Positions 8,643 through 17,020 of a stretch of DNA of 64,000 nt are shown in pieces. Source of the DNA: Agrobacterium tumefaciens (GTDB lineage: Bacteria > Pseudomonadota > Alphaproteobacteria > Rhizobiales > Rhizobiaceae); assembly GCA_025560025.1 (NCBI GenBank), contig CP048485.1, positions 1,240,001-1,304,000 of the forward strand, written 5' to 3'. Below the pieces are notes generated by a model, which saw only the letters and a list, made by a program, of their open reading frames with translations, made no database searches and had not been told where the DNA came from. Each line of letters starts with the position of its first letter. Within the stretch, counting starts at the first letter, position 1. A program made the translations under genes and the position numbers.

Positions 8643-9572
8643 TCAAATCCGGTGCTTCACGTCCCAGCGGTCGTGATACCACAGCCATTGGCCGGGATAT
8701 TCACGCACCCAGCTTTCCACCTTGTCGTTCAGAAGCTGTGCGGTCGCCTGAATATCGACATTGCCTTTTTCGTCGCGCGGGATCTCGACCTTCGGCTCGA
8801 TTTCCAGCCTGTAGCGGTTGTCCGGCAGACGCACGCAGCGGGCGGGATAGACGTCGCAATTGAACTGCCGCACCAGCTTGGCCAGCAGCGGATTGGTGCG
8901 AACCTCAAGCCCGAAGAACGTCGTCGTCAGCCCCTTGCTGAACTTCTGGTCAACGAGAACGCCGACACCGCCGCCCCTTTCCAGCTGCCGCGCGAGCGCA
9001 AAGGAAGAGCCGGCATGTGAAGGCACGAGATTGCCCATGCGTTCCTTGCGGAAATTGAACACCTTGTCGGCGACATACGGATTGTTCGGCGGCCGGAACA
9101 GCACCGTCACGTCGAGACCGAAGGCGGAACTGGCCACCGGCAACAGCTCGAAATTGCCGCTATGGGCGGTAAAGACGATGAAGGGCCGCGGATTGTCGCG
9201 CAGTTCCAGAAAGGTCGGAATACCCTCAACCTGAATACGGCCGGGCTCGTTCTTCTCCGGATCGAAATCGAAAAGCCGGTCGAGAAAGACATATTCCGCC
9301 GCCAGCCGGCCCATATTGGCCCAGCTGTCCATGGCGATCTCAAGCCGCTCCTCCTCGGACTTCTCCGGAAAGGCGCGCGCCAGATTGTAAAGCATCAGCT
9401 TGTGGCGGCCGGTTTTCGGCCCCACGAAGCGCGCCAGCCGGTCGGCGGCGCGAATGCCCGCATCGGCGGGAAAAAGCTTCAGCAGGTTGAGAAGGCCGAA
9501 GGCGAATGTCGCAATCAGCCACTGCCGGAAGTGGTCCAGTTTCAGGACGATCCGTGTCAGGAACAGCTTCAA
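8643..9572 (-). CDS. lpxXL: Lipid A very-long-chain (C28) acyltransferase LpxXL
   Basis: A lysophospholipid-acyltransferase (HtrB/LpxL) family enzyme of 309 residues. In rhizobia this enzyme transfers 27-hydroxyoctacosanoate from AcpXL onto lipid A at the inner membrane. The catalytic HX4E motif is seen as H137-SGNF-E142, preceded by an N-terminal membrane segment (about residues 17-33). The specific LpxXL assignment rests on its place at the end of the acpXL cluster, six bases after adhXL. Without that context it would be a generic lauroyl acyltransferase. Confidence 0.92.
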   Translation of the reverse strand: MKLFLTRIVLKLDHFRQWLIATFAFGLLNLLKLFPADAGIRAADRLARFVGPKTGRHKLMLYNLARAFPEKSEEERLEIAMDSWANMGRLAAEYVFLDRLFDFDPEKNEPGRIQVEGIPTFLELRDNPRPFIVFTAHSGNFELLPVASSAFGLDVTVLFRPPNNPYVADKVFNFRKERMGNLVPSHAGSSFALARQLERGGGVGVLVDQKFSKGLTTTFFGLEVRTNPLLAKLVRQFNCDVYPARCVRLPDNRYRLEIEPKVEIPRDEKGNVDIQATAQLLNDKVESWVREYPGQWLWYHDRWDVKHRI

Positions 9573-9577
9573 GATGC

Positions 9578-10606
9578 TCAGTCCATCCGCAGAACGATCT
9601 TGCCGAACACCTGGCGCGTTTCCATGCGCTCCAGCGCCCTGTCAATATCGTCGAAGGTCACTTCGGTGTCGATGACGGGGTGAACGATGCCGCGCGCCAT
9701 CTTCTGCATGGCATTGGCCATGTTTTCCATGCGGCAGCCGAAGGAGCCGAGCAGCTTCAACTGCTGCTGGAACAGCATCATCAGGTTGATATCGGTGGAG
9801 ACACCTGACGTGGAGCCGCAGGTGACGAGGCGGCCACCGCGCTTCAGCGAGAACATCGAGGCCACGAACGTGTCCTTGCCGACATGTTCGAACACCACGT
9901 CGACACCCTTCTTTTTCGTCAGCTTGCGCACGACGCCTTCGAAACGGTCGGTCCGGTAATTGATGACGTGGTCGGCGCCAAGCGCCTTCGCCCGTTCGAT
10001 CTTGTCGTCGGAACCAACAGTGGTGATGACGGTGCAGCCCATCTTCTTGGCAAGCTGGATCGCCGCCGTGCCGATGCCCGAACCGCCCGCATGGATGAGG
10101 ATCGTTTCGCCGGGCTCAAGCTTGGCATTGTCGAACAGCATATGCTCGACCGTACCGAAGGTCACGGGTGCCAAAGCCGCAGCAACGGCGTCAATGCCAT
10201 GTGGTGCCGGCACGAGCTGGCGCGCCGGAATATTGATCTTCTCCTGCGCAAAACCATCGAGATGGAAACCGTGCACGCCCTGCACATGTTCGCACAAATT
10301 GTCGCGGCCTTCGCGACAGGGCTTGCACAGCCCGCAGGTGCGCGCGCCATAGATCGAAACGAGCTGGCCGGGCAGCACATTCGATACGCCCGGACCGATG
10401 GCTTCGACCACGCCCGAAGCCTCGGCACCAATGGTGAGCGGCATCTTGCGCTTGGCGAAAGCCATGCCGCGCCAGCCCCACACGTCGATGTGGTTGAGCG
10501 CAACGGCCTTGACGCGCAGCGTCACCTCGCCCGGCGCCGGTGCATCCGGTTCGGGCAGGTCCACTTTTTCGAGCTTCCGGTCGTCGACGAGTTGAAGAGC
10601 GCGCAT
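9578..10606 (-). CDS. adhXL: Zinc-binding alcohol dehydrogenase of the acpXL cluster
   Basis: A medium-chain dehydrogenase/reductase of 342 residues. The N-terminal GroES-like domain holds the four-cysteine structural zinc site (CGLCKPCREGRDNLC, about residues 95-109). The NADP-binding fold follows, with GGSGIGTAAIQLAKKMG. In the rhizobial very-long-chain fatty acid clusters this gene (adh2XL) is thought to supply a reductase step, probably enoyl reduction, because no fabI-type gene is present; that is inference. It lies between fabF1XL and lpxXL in the same orientation. Confidence 0.88.
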   Translation of the reverse strand: MRALQLVDDRKLEKVDLPEPDAPAPGEVTLRVKAVALNHIDVWGWRGMAFAKRKMPLTIGAEASGVVEAIGPGVSNVLPGQLVSIYGARTCGLCKPCREGRDNLCEHVQGVHGFHLDGFAQEKINIPARQLVPAPHGIDAVAAALAPVTFGTVEHMLFDNAKLEPGETILIHAGGSGIGTAAIQLAKKMGCTVITTVGSDDKIERAKALGADHVINYRTDRFEGVVRKLTKKKGVDVVFEHVGKDTFVASMFSLKRGGRLVTCGSTSGVSTDINLMMLFQQQLKLLGSFGCRMENMANAMQKMARGIVHPVIDTEVTFDDIDRALERMETRQVFGKIVLRMD

Positions 10607-10717
10607 ATTTCAGTCCTTCGCCCAGGGGCGTTTATCTGGGGCCGTTTATCTAAAGAGCTATTCCAGCAAACCTCTGTATCGGTTTTGCGGCCGGAATGCG
10701 TAATCAAAGAAGCGAGA

Positions 10718-10747
10718 GCATTTCCGGATTGGTCGGGCCGGAAACGC
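10718..10747. repeat. Intergenic hairpin between adhXL and fabF1XL
   Basis: GCATTTCCGG (10718-10727) and CCGGAAACGC (10738-10747) form a ten-base stem (one G-T or A-C mismatch) with a ten-base loop. It lies in the 162-base gap between two genes of the same cluster, so it may set differential mRNA stability or partial termination. It is related in sequence to the hairpin at 7630-7654. Confidence 0.6.
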
Positions 10748-10768
10748 TTCTGTTTGTGGCGGAACCGG

Positions 10769-12052
10769 TTAAGCCGGTTCCCGCGTCATGACAAGGCTTG
10801 CATTCTGTCCGCCAAATCCGAAGGAGTTGGACAGAACTGCACTCACCTCAGCATCCCGCTTCACATTCGGCACCACATCGAGCGAAATGGTCGGATCGGG
10901 ATTGTTGTAGTTGATCGTCGGCGGCAGCGTGCCGGTCAGCATCGTCTGCAGAGAGAACACGGCTTCTACCGCGCCAGCCGCCGTCAGCGTATGGCCGATC
11001 ATCGACTTGTTGGAAGACAGCGGAATATTCTTCAGGCCTTCGCCGAAAACGGCCAGCATCGAGCCATATTCCATCTTGTCGTTCTCAGGCGTCGAGGTAC
11101 CGTGGGCGTTGATATAGCCGATATCGCTTTCGGCCACGCCCGCATCGGCCAATGCCGCACGGATCGTCGCAATCGCCGGGCCGCCATCGGGTGAAGAGCG
11201 CGTGCGATGGAAGCTGTCGGCCTTTTCACCGGCGCCCTTGATGATGCCGAGAACCTTGGCCCCACGTGCAACAGCGGATTCCAGCGATTCCAGCACCAGT
11301 GTGGCTGCACCTTCGGCGATCACGAAACCGTCGCGGTCCTTGCTGAATGGCTTGGAGGCCTTTTCCGGCGGGTCGTTCTGGGTCGAAAGCGCGGAGAGAA
11401 GCGAGAAGCGGATCAGCGCCTCGGCGCTGACCGAACCGTCGGTCGCAACCGTCAGCGCCCGTTCGGTGCGGCCCTGGCGGATGGCCTCGACGCCGAGTTG
11501 GATCGCGGTCGCACCGGATGCACAGGCCGTGGACAGCGTGACGGGCAGGCCACGGGTACCGAAACGGTCGGAAAGACGTTCGGAAATCGCGCCGAACAGC
11601 GCCGCCTCCTGAAACGCCGGGTCGTGACGCTGGCGGAAGGCCGTCAGGAAACGCTCATAGGCATCGCCCGGCTGGGCGGCTGGCGGAGACCGGTCGGCAA
11701 GCTCGAAGCGGGCGCTCCATTCCGGCTCGATCGGCGGCGCGGCCAGAAACAGCGGGCCGTCGAAATCACCTGATATACCGGCCTGCGCGAGCGCCTCGAT
11801 GGTGGTCTCACGCGCGAAGGCATAGGAACGCTCGACGGAATTCGGAACCGGAATATCGATGAAATCGACCGTGCCGCTGATGCGGGTCGAAAGCCCCTCG
11901 GTCGGAAAACGGGTGATCTTGTGGATGCCCGACTTGCCCGCCGTCAGCGCCGCCCAGTTATCGGCAAGCCCCTGCCCCAGCGACGTGATGATGCCCATGC
12001 CGGTGACGGCGACGATCGGGCGACCGAGATGATCCTTGAAATTGGAAGTCAT
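10769..12052 (-). CDS. fabF1XL: Beta-ketoacyl-ACP synthase (active subunit) of the C28 lipid A pathway
   Basis: A KAS II-type condensing enzyme of 427 residues that elongates the AcpXL-bound chain. The full Cys-His-His triad is present: C177 in STACASG, H317 in NAHGTST, and H354 in MIGHTLTAAG. The ATG at 12052 is chosen because GAGGAG lies about eight bases before it; the open frame runs a few codons further to a TTG. It begins 11 bases after the fabF2XL stop, so the two condensing-enzyme genes are tightly coupled, which fits a heterodimer. Confidence 0.94.
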   Translation of the reverse strand: MTSNFKDHLGRPIVAVTGMGIITSLGQGLADNWAALTAGKSGIHKITRFPTEGLSTRISGTVDFIDIPVPNSVERSYAFARETTIEALAQAGISGDFDGPLFLAAPPIEPEWSARFELADRSPPAAQPGDAYERFLTAFRQRHDPAFQEAALFGAISERLSDRFGTRGLPVTLSTACASGATAIQLGVEAIRQGRTERALTVATDGSVSAEALIRFSLLSALSTQNDPPEKASKPFSKDRDGFVIAEGAATLVLESLESAVARGAKVLGIIKGAGEKADSFHRTRSSPDGGPAIATIRAALADAGVAESDIGYINAHGTSTPENDKMEYGSMLAVFGEGLKNIPLSSNKSMIGHTLTAAGAVEAVFSLQTMLTGTLPPTINYNNPDPTISLDVVPNVKRDAEVSAVLSNSFGFGGQNASLVMTREPA

Positions 12053-12063
12053 GGTCTTTCTCC

Positions 12064-13260
12064 TCAAACGTCACGGGACAGAACGGCGACACCTTCGCCG
12101 CGCACATGGCCGACGGTGGTGACGACGGCTTCGCTGGCCGACTCGCCCATGGGCTTTTCCGCCTTGGCGTCGAAGGTAGGAACCTTGGCGCCGCTTTCAA
12201 GCGTAAGCGCAGCCAAAGCCAGGCCGAGCGGAAACTGCGCCTCAAGTCCGTGGCCGGTGACACCACCGAAACCGCGAATGGCGGCCTTGGGCAGGGTCTT
12301 TTCGAGAATATCCTTCTCGCGCCGGGTAACGTCGTCATAACCGCTTGCGCCGGAAAACACGACGGTCGCAGCACTATCCTTTGCCGGGGCAAGCAGGCGC
12401 TCCATGCGCTTTTCCATCTTGCCATCATCACGGCTGCCGCGATCGCCCTCGATGGCGTCGATGCGGGCATAAATGCGCGCGCCGCGTTCGCTGGCATGCT
12501 TGCGCGATTCCAGCACGAGGAATGCGCCAAGCGAACCGGAAATCATGCCGCCGCCGTTCTGGTTCTCACGCGACCACAGCGGCTGCCAGCCGCCCTGCGC
12601 ATGTGCACCAATGGCTTCAAACAGCAGAATCATGTCGGGACGTTCCGCCGAGAAAGCGCCGCCCACCAGCGCATGGCTCGATTCGCCGGAGCGGATGCGG
12701 TGGAACGCGGTTTCAACGGCGGAAATGCCGGCCGCTTCCTCGCCCATGAAAGTGCGCGAAGAGCCGGTAACCTTGTGCACGATGGAAATATTGCCGGCCA
12801 TCAGATTGGAAAGCTGGGCGAGAAACAGCGTCGGGCGCAGCTCCGTCGTCAGCTTCTCATTGAGAAGCTTTTCGCGGTCATTGCGCTTCAGCGCTTCGTC
12901 GACGATCAGCGTATCGACATTGATGTCGCGCTCACCGCCGCCGGCAGCAACGATCATGTCCATGGTGGCGCAGGCTTCGGCATTTTCCTTCAGACCGGCA
13001 TCGTCGAGTGCCAGACCGGCGGCGAACACGCCGAGGCGCTGCCAGTTTTCCATCTGGCGCTGGTCGCCACGCTTGGCGATCTGCGCAGACCAGTCGATTT
13101 CCGGCATGGGATGGACCGGGTAGGGTTTGAACTTTTCGGTCTCAACCACCGTTTCAGGCGCCGCCGTTCCCGAAAGAAGCGCCACATGCGCCTGGCTTCC
13201 GACGCCGTGACAGGTCACGATGCCGACCCCTGTTATCACCACATCATTGTCAGATTTCAT
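12064..13260 (-). CDS. fabF2XL: Ketosynthase-like partner lacking the catalytic Cys (chain-length-factor-like)
   Basis: A thiolase-fold protein of 398 residues in the rhizobial acpXL cluster (fabF2XL). Where active condensing enzymes carry the catalytic Cys (TVSTACATG-type motif) this protein reads TFMGEEAAG, placing Glu175 at the Cys position. The NAHGTGT histidine motif is also lost (FSGASGYDD); only the later GH (VTGHGLEAQ) remains. It should therefore not condense on its own. It is best read as a non-catalytic partner of fabF1XL, comparable to the chain-length factor of type II polyketide systems (inference). The gap 13261-13468 upstream holds nothing recognised. Confidence 0.88.
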   Translation of the reverse strand: MKSDNDVVITGVGIVTCHGVGSQAHVALLSGTAAPETVVETEKFKPYPVHPMPEIDWSAQIAKRGDQRQMENWQRLGVFAAGLALDDAGLKENAEACATMDMIVAAGGGERDINVDTLIVDEALKRNDREKLLNEKLTTELRPTLFLAQLSNLMAGNISIVHKVTGSSRTFMGEEAAGISAVETAFHRIRSGESSHALVGGAFSAERPDMILLFEAIGAHAQGGWQPLWSRENQNGGGMISGSLGAFLVLESRKHASERGARIYARIDAIEGDRGSRDDGKMEKRMERLLAPAKDSAATVVFSGASGYDDVTRREKDILEKTLPKAAIRGFGGVTGHGLEAQFPLGLALAALTLESGAKVPTFDAKAEKPMGESASEAVVTTVGHVRGEGVAVLSRDV

Positions 13261-13468
13261 CGTCTGTCATCCTTTGCAGCCGGCCCCATCGAAACGGTCA
13301 CGGCTATCCAACAGCGGTCGCGAACAACCACTTCATGCGTTGCGGAATAAAGCGCGCGATGCGGATTGGCAATGGCGAAGGCCCGATCCGCCGTCGCCAG
13401 CCCACGATTTTCGTGCTCAAAACCGGGCCGGCGCGAAAAACGCTCTCCTTCGAAACGGACGGAAACGC

Positions 13469-13948
13469 TTATTTCTGCGCATCCGCGGCAATCGCCGCCA
13501 TCAGGCCGACTTCCTCGGCCCGCTTCTTGACGATAGGCCCAAGCGGGATTTCGCTGAAGGGCATGGTCCTGAGCTTAAGCTGCGCGTCGCATACCTTCTT
13601 GCCATCCGAGGTGATCTTCGCCTTGGTAACGGCAAAACCGGACCCGTCATGCTCCAGCACCGCCTCGATGTCGAGAACCGCGCCCGGCTCCACGAAAGTC
13701 CGCATCTTGGCGCCATCGACCGACATCAGGAACGGCATGGAGGCGAAATCGCTGAACGCCAGAACCAGCATGCCGGAAGCCTGCGCCATGGTCTCGATCA
13801 GAAGCACACCCGGAACCAGCGGCATGCCGGGAAAATGTCCCTCGAAAACCGGGCTTTTATCCGGAACGACGGACTGCGCCTTCAGCGTACGCGTCGCCAT
13901 GTCCACGGCTTCGACCTTGTCGATCATCTGAAAATATTCAAGCAGCAT
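13469..13948 (-). CDS. fabZXL: 3-hydroxyacyl-ACP dehydratase of the C28 lipid A pathway
   Basis: A single hot-dog-fold dehydratase of 159 residues that removes water from 3-hydroxyacyl-AcpXL in each elongation round. The catalytic pair is seen as H38 (EGHFPGMPLVPG) and E52 (IETMAQASG), with the same 14-residue spacing as in E. coli FabZ. Length is normal. It lies between acpXL and fabF2XL on the same strand, 208 bases before fabF2XL. Confidence 0.93.
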   Translation of the reverse strand: MLLEYFQMIDKVEAVDMATRTLKAQSVVPDKSPVFEGHFPGMPLVPGVLLIETMAQASGMLVLAFSDFASMPFLMSVDGAKMRTFVEPGAVLDIEAVLEHDGSGFAVTKAKITSDGKKVCDAQLKLRTMPFSEIPLGPIVKKRAEEVGLMAAIAADAQK

Positions 13949-14007
13949 TCGTCCGGCCCGTCTCTGGTCGGTTAGTCATGGTTCGCCCGCAGGCGGGAAC
14001 AAAAGAA

Positions 14008-14030
14008 AATGCCCGCTGGAAGCGGGCATT
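14008..14030 (-). terminator. Terminator directly after acpXL
   Basis: AATGCCCGCT and AGCGGGCATT form a ten-base perfect stem with a three-base loop, followed on the minus strand by TTTCTTTTG. It begins seven bases beyond the acpXL stop codon and before fabZXL. It could make acpXL a mostly separate, more abundant transcript. Confidence 0.8.
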
Positions 14031-14036
14031 GTCACA

Positions 14037-14315
14037 TCAGCCCTTGGCTGCGCGCAATTCGTCGATCTTGGCGCAAAGGTTCTTCAGCACGAAATATTCT
14101 TCGGTGGAAACCTTGCCTTCGTTGACTTCCTGCGTCCACTGCTCGAGCGGAATCTTGATGCCGAATTCCTTGTCGATGGCGAAAACGATATCCAGAAAGT
14201 CGAGGCTGTCGATGCCCAGATCGTCGATCGTGTGGCTTTCCGGCGTAATGGTTTCGCGGTCGATTTCGCTGGTTTCGGCGATAATGTCGGCAACCTTGTC
14301 GAATGTAGCTGTCAC
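14037..14315 (-). CDS. acpXL: Acyl carrier protein AcpXL for very-long-chain fatty acids
   Basis: A specialised acyl carrier protein that carries the growing 27-hydroxyoctacosanoyl chain for lipid A. It is acidic and helical; the phosphopantetheine serine is Ser37 in [12 protein letters not shown] (counting from the GTG). GTG at 14315 is preferred over the ATG at 14321: AAGGA is eight bases before the GTG but only about two before the ATG, and the resulting 92 residues match the known AcpXL length. It is the first gene of the minus-strand C28 cluster and has its own strong terminator. Confidence 0.95.
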
Positions 14316-14435
14316 GCCCATAATCCTTATTGTCGTTCGTATGAATTATCCTGTCTGACGCACCACATAGGCAAGTCGCACAAAAAAGCCAATGGTTTCG
14401 TGACGTAACTTTGAAATTTGCCCTGAAACTGTTGC

Positions 14436-15785
14436 CTAAACAGCAACCGAATGGCGGCCGCGTCCATTGCCGAGATAGGTGTCGAAGATTGCCGCGATAT
14501 TACGGACAAAAGGCTTTCCCGCCTCCGTCACCGCAAAAATATCGGCGTCCAGCCGCACCACGCCGTCCCTGTCGAAGGCAGCAAAATGCTGTGCCTGCTT
14601 CGTCACGGAATGGCTGACCTTGCCGAAACGATGCCGCAGATCCGAGAGGTCGAGCGAGAAATCGCACATCAACCTTTCGATCACATGCGAACGCAGATGA
14701 TCGTCCTCCGACAACTCAATTCCCTTGACGACGGCAAGACCGCCCTCGCCCGCCAGACGCTGATATTCCCCGGTCGCCGCCATGTTCTGCACATAACCCT
14801 GCGGCAACCTGCCGATCGACGATGCGCCAAGCCCGATCAGCGCATCGGCCGTATCGGTGGTATAGCCCTGAAAATTCCGCCGCAGCTCCCCGTCCTCGGC
14901 CGCCCGGCACAAGCTATCGGCAGGCTTGGCGAAATGATCGATGCCAACCGGCCTGTAACCCGCCTGTTTCAACATTTCTGCCGCCATCGTCATCTGCCGG
15001 TACCGTTCGGCAACATCCGGCAGGGCCTGTTCGGGGATCAGCGACTGGTGCTTTTTCATCCAGGGAACATGGGCATAGCCGAAAAGCGCGACCCGGTCGG
15101 GATTAAGCGATACGATCTTTCTGACCGTCTTCTCCAATGTCTCGCAGGTCTGGAACGGAAGCCCGTAGAGAATGTCGCAATTGACTGAATGAACGCCCCT
15201 CGCCCGAACGGCATCCACCACCGATTGCGTCTGCTCGAAGCTCTGTATCCGGTTGATGGTTTTTTGCACTTTGTCATCGAAATCCTGAACGCCGAGACTC
15301 GCCCGTGTCATGCCGATGGCCGCAAGCGCATCATACCGGCTGTCGTCGAGGTCGTTCGGATCCATTTCAACGCTGATTTCGGGCGCCAGCCCAAAGTTGA
15401 AATGACGCTTCAGACAGTCCATCAGGCTCACCATGTCATCAGGTCTCAGCATGGTTGGCGAACCGCCGCCAAAATGCACCGCGCTCACCACGGCATCGGG
15501 CGAAACCAGAGCGCCGACGGCCGCAATCTCCCGCTTAAGTGCCTCAATATAAACGGCAATCGGTTCGTATTTCAGCGTGTGCTTGGTGTGACAGGCGCAG
15601 AACCAGCACAGCCGGTCGCAATAGGGAATATGCAAATAAAGCGATATACGGTTCCGGTGGCCGAGCGCGGCCAGCCATTGCCGGTACGTTCCGCTATCGA
15701 CTGCTTCGTGAAAATGCGGCGCGGTTGGATAGCTCGTGTAACGCGGCACGGCGCCCGAATATTTGCGAAGAAGTTCGGTATTCAT
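14436..15785 (-). CDS. hemN: Oxygen-independent coproporphyrinogen III oxidase HemN
   Basis: A radical SAM enzyme that decarboxylates coproporphyrinogen III to protoporphyrinogen IX without oxygen, supporting haem synthesis in low oxygen. The iron-sulfur motif CxxxCxxC is seen as C56-DRL-C60-WF-C63 (counted from the ATG at 15785), followed by the HemN-type ACHTKHT. The C-terminal HemN domain is complete; 449 residues is the usual length. It is transcribed divergently from fnrN, and an FNR box sits 73-86 bases upstream. If the box is centred at -41.5, the start site would be near 15823, with TACTGA at 15830-15835 as the -10. Confidence 0.95.
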   Translation of the reverse strand: MNTELLRKYSGAVPRYTSYPTAPHFHEAVDSGTYRQWLAALGHRNRISLYLHIPYCDRLCWFCACHTKHTLKYEPIAVYIEALKREIAAVGALVSPDAVVSAVHFGGGSPTMLRPDDMVSLMDCLKRHFNFGLAPEISVEMDPNDLDDSRYDALAAIGMTRASLGVQDFDDKVQKTINRIQSFEQTQSVVDAVRARGVHSVNCDILYGLPFQTCETLEKTVRKIVSLNPDRVALFGYAHVPWMKKHQSLIPEQALPDVAERYRQMTMAAEMLKQAGYRPVGIDHFAKPADSLCRAAEDGELRRNFQGYTTDTADALIGLGASSIGRLPQGYVQNMAATGEYQRLAGEGGLAVVKGIELSEDDHLRSHVIERLMCDFSLDLSDLRHRFGKVSHSVTKQAQHFAAFDRDGVVRLDADIFAVTEAGKPFVRNIAAIFDTYLGNGRGRHSVAV

Positions 15786-15857
15786 CACCCGATTTGCCTT
15801 TTATCAAGAAAATGTCGATTTCCTCCCTTTCAGTAGCGGCTGCGACAGTTTGCAACT

Positions 15858-15871
15858 TTGACTTCAATCAA
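15858..15871. promoter_or_regulatory. FNR/FixK-type anaerobox shared by hemN and fnrN
   Basis: TTGAC-TTCA-ATCAA matches the FNR consensus TTGAT-N4-ATCAA at nine of ten defined positions. It lies in the divergent hemN/fnrN spacer. A class II position (-41.5) is possible for both genes: TAAAGT at 15892-15897 would be the fnrN -10, and TACTGA (complement of 15830-15835) the hemN -10. Confidence 0.85.
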
Positions 15872-15997
15872 ATCGCGCCTTAAGTTCTTGCTAAAGTAGA
15901 CGCGGGGGCGACGGCTACACGGCGCAAGCCTCAGAGAGACCGGATTTTACACCCACGGTCGCGATCGTTCCGAAAAAGCCAGCATTGGAAAAGGCTT

Positions 15998-16723
15998 ATG
16001 GACACGTTGCAGAAGACCATCCACAATTCGGAAGAACCCGTCATATGCCGCTCCTGCGAGGCGCGGCACGGCGGTCTTTGCAGCACCTTGACGCCACAGC
16101 AGCTTTGCGACCTCAGCCGTCATTCCAGCCGTAAAAAACTGGAAGCGGGCAATGAGCTGCTGGGCCAGGGGGAACTCGTCACCTCCTACGGCAATATTCT
16201 GAACGGCGTGGTGAAACTCTCGAAAATGATGTCCGATGGCCGCCAGCAGATCGTCGGCCTGCAATTCGCACCGGATTTTCTCGGCCGCCCGTTCATGGCG
16301 GAAAGCAAGATGACGGCGGAAGCGGCAACCGATGTGGAAATCTGTCTCTTCCCGCGCCGCGTCGTCGACCGGATGATTTCAGAGGTTCCGGACATGGAGC
16401 GCAAGCTCCATAGCCAGTCGCTGAAGGAGCTGGACGAGGCGCGCGACTGGATGCTGACGCTCGGGCGCAAATCCGCGCAGGAAAAGGTTGCCAGCTTCCT
16501 TTATATGATCGCCACGCATATCGACCCGGAAAACGACGATAAATCGTCTTTCGACCTGCCGCTTTCACGCGCCGACATCGCCGATTTCCTCGGCCTCACC
16601 ATCGAAACGGTGAGCCGGCAAATGACCAAGCTGCGCAAGGAAGACATCATCCGCATCGAGAACAACCGCCATATCACGGTGCCTGATCTCGGCGCGCTGA
16701 GCGACGCCGCCGGCAACGACTGA
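15998..16723 (+). CDS. fnrN: FNR-type oxygen-responsive transcription regulator FnrN
   Basis: A Crp/Fnr-family activator of 241 residues that switches on genes in low oxygen. The N-terminal iron-sulfur cysteines C17-x2-C20-x7-C28 are present, with a fourth Cys near residue 114 (VEICLFPR), so it should sense oxygen directly, unlike FixK. The cyclic-nucleotide-binding-like core is followed by the helix-turn-helix ADIADFLGLTIETVSRQMTKL. There the ExxSR recognition residues predict binding to TTGAT-N4-ATCAA. The anaerobox upstream implies autoregulation together with hemN. Confidence 0.95.
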   Translation: MDTLQKTIHNSEEPVICRSCEARHGGLCSTLTPQQLCDLSRHSSRKKLEAGNELLGQGELVTSYGNILNGVVKLSKMMSDGRQQIVGLQFAPDFLGRPFMAESKMTAEAATDVEICLFPRRVVDRMISEVPDMERKLHSQSLKELDEARDWMLTLGRKSAQEKVASFLYMIATHIDPENDDKSSFDLPLSRADIADFLGLTIETVSRQMTKLRKEDIIRIENNRHITVPDLGALSDAAGND

Positions 16724-16741
16724 CCGGCATCCCGCAAGTTT

Positions 16742-16849
16742 TCATCGGCCCTGAAGGGATGGCGTTCCGATGTTGATGTAAGGCGCCCGCGCCTGAGCGG
16801 GTGCGAGCGCAAAACCGGCAAGAACCAGCAAAGCAGCGATGCATCTCAT
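16742..16849 (-). CDS. Very small exported protein (35 residues)
   Basis: A short frame reading MRCIAALLVLAGFALAPAQA followed by RAPYINIGTPSLQGR. The first 20 residues are a classic signal peptide with an Ala-x-Ala site, leaving a mature peptide of only about 15 residues. AGGG lies about nine bases before the ATG at 16849. It is convergent with fnrN, ending 18 bases after it. Signal-peptide character and ribosome site support it; the tiny mature part means function is unknown. It could also be a truncated relic of a longer gene. Confidence 0.45.
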   Translation of the reverse strand: MRCIAALLVLAGFALAPAQARAPYINIGTPSLQGR

Positions 16850-16920
16850 GATATTTCACCCTGTATGCCGCCTTTTCAGCGGCCTGTTTGTTATGTCTGC
16901 ATCTTAACTGGCAAACTCAT

Positions 16921-16952
16921 CCATCCGCTTAACAACTTGGGTAAGCGGATGG
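16921..16952. promoter_or_regulatory. Perfect 11-base inverted repeat
   Basis: CCATCCGCTTA (16921-16931) and TAAGCGGATGG (16942-16952) flank a ten-base spacer. It lies about 70 bases upstream of the small exported protein start and downstream of the 88-residue membrane protein gene. It may be an operator or a terminator hairpin; there is no T-run on either side. Confidence 0.5.
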
Positions 16953-17020
16953 TTCAAAGGCAGGGTAAAGAAGAGGTTATGCTTGCAGTGTCCTAGGCGG
17001 AAAAAAGGCTGCTGAAGCGA

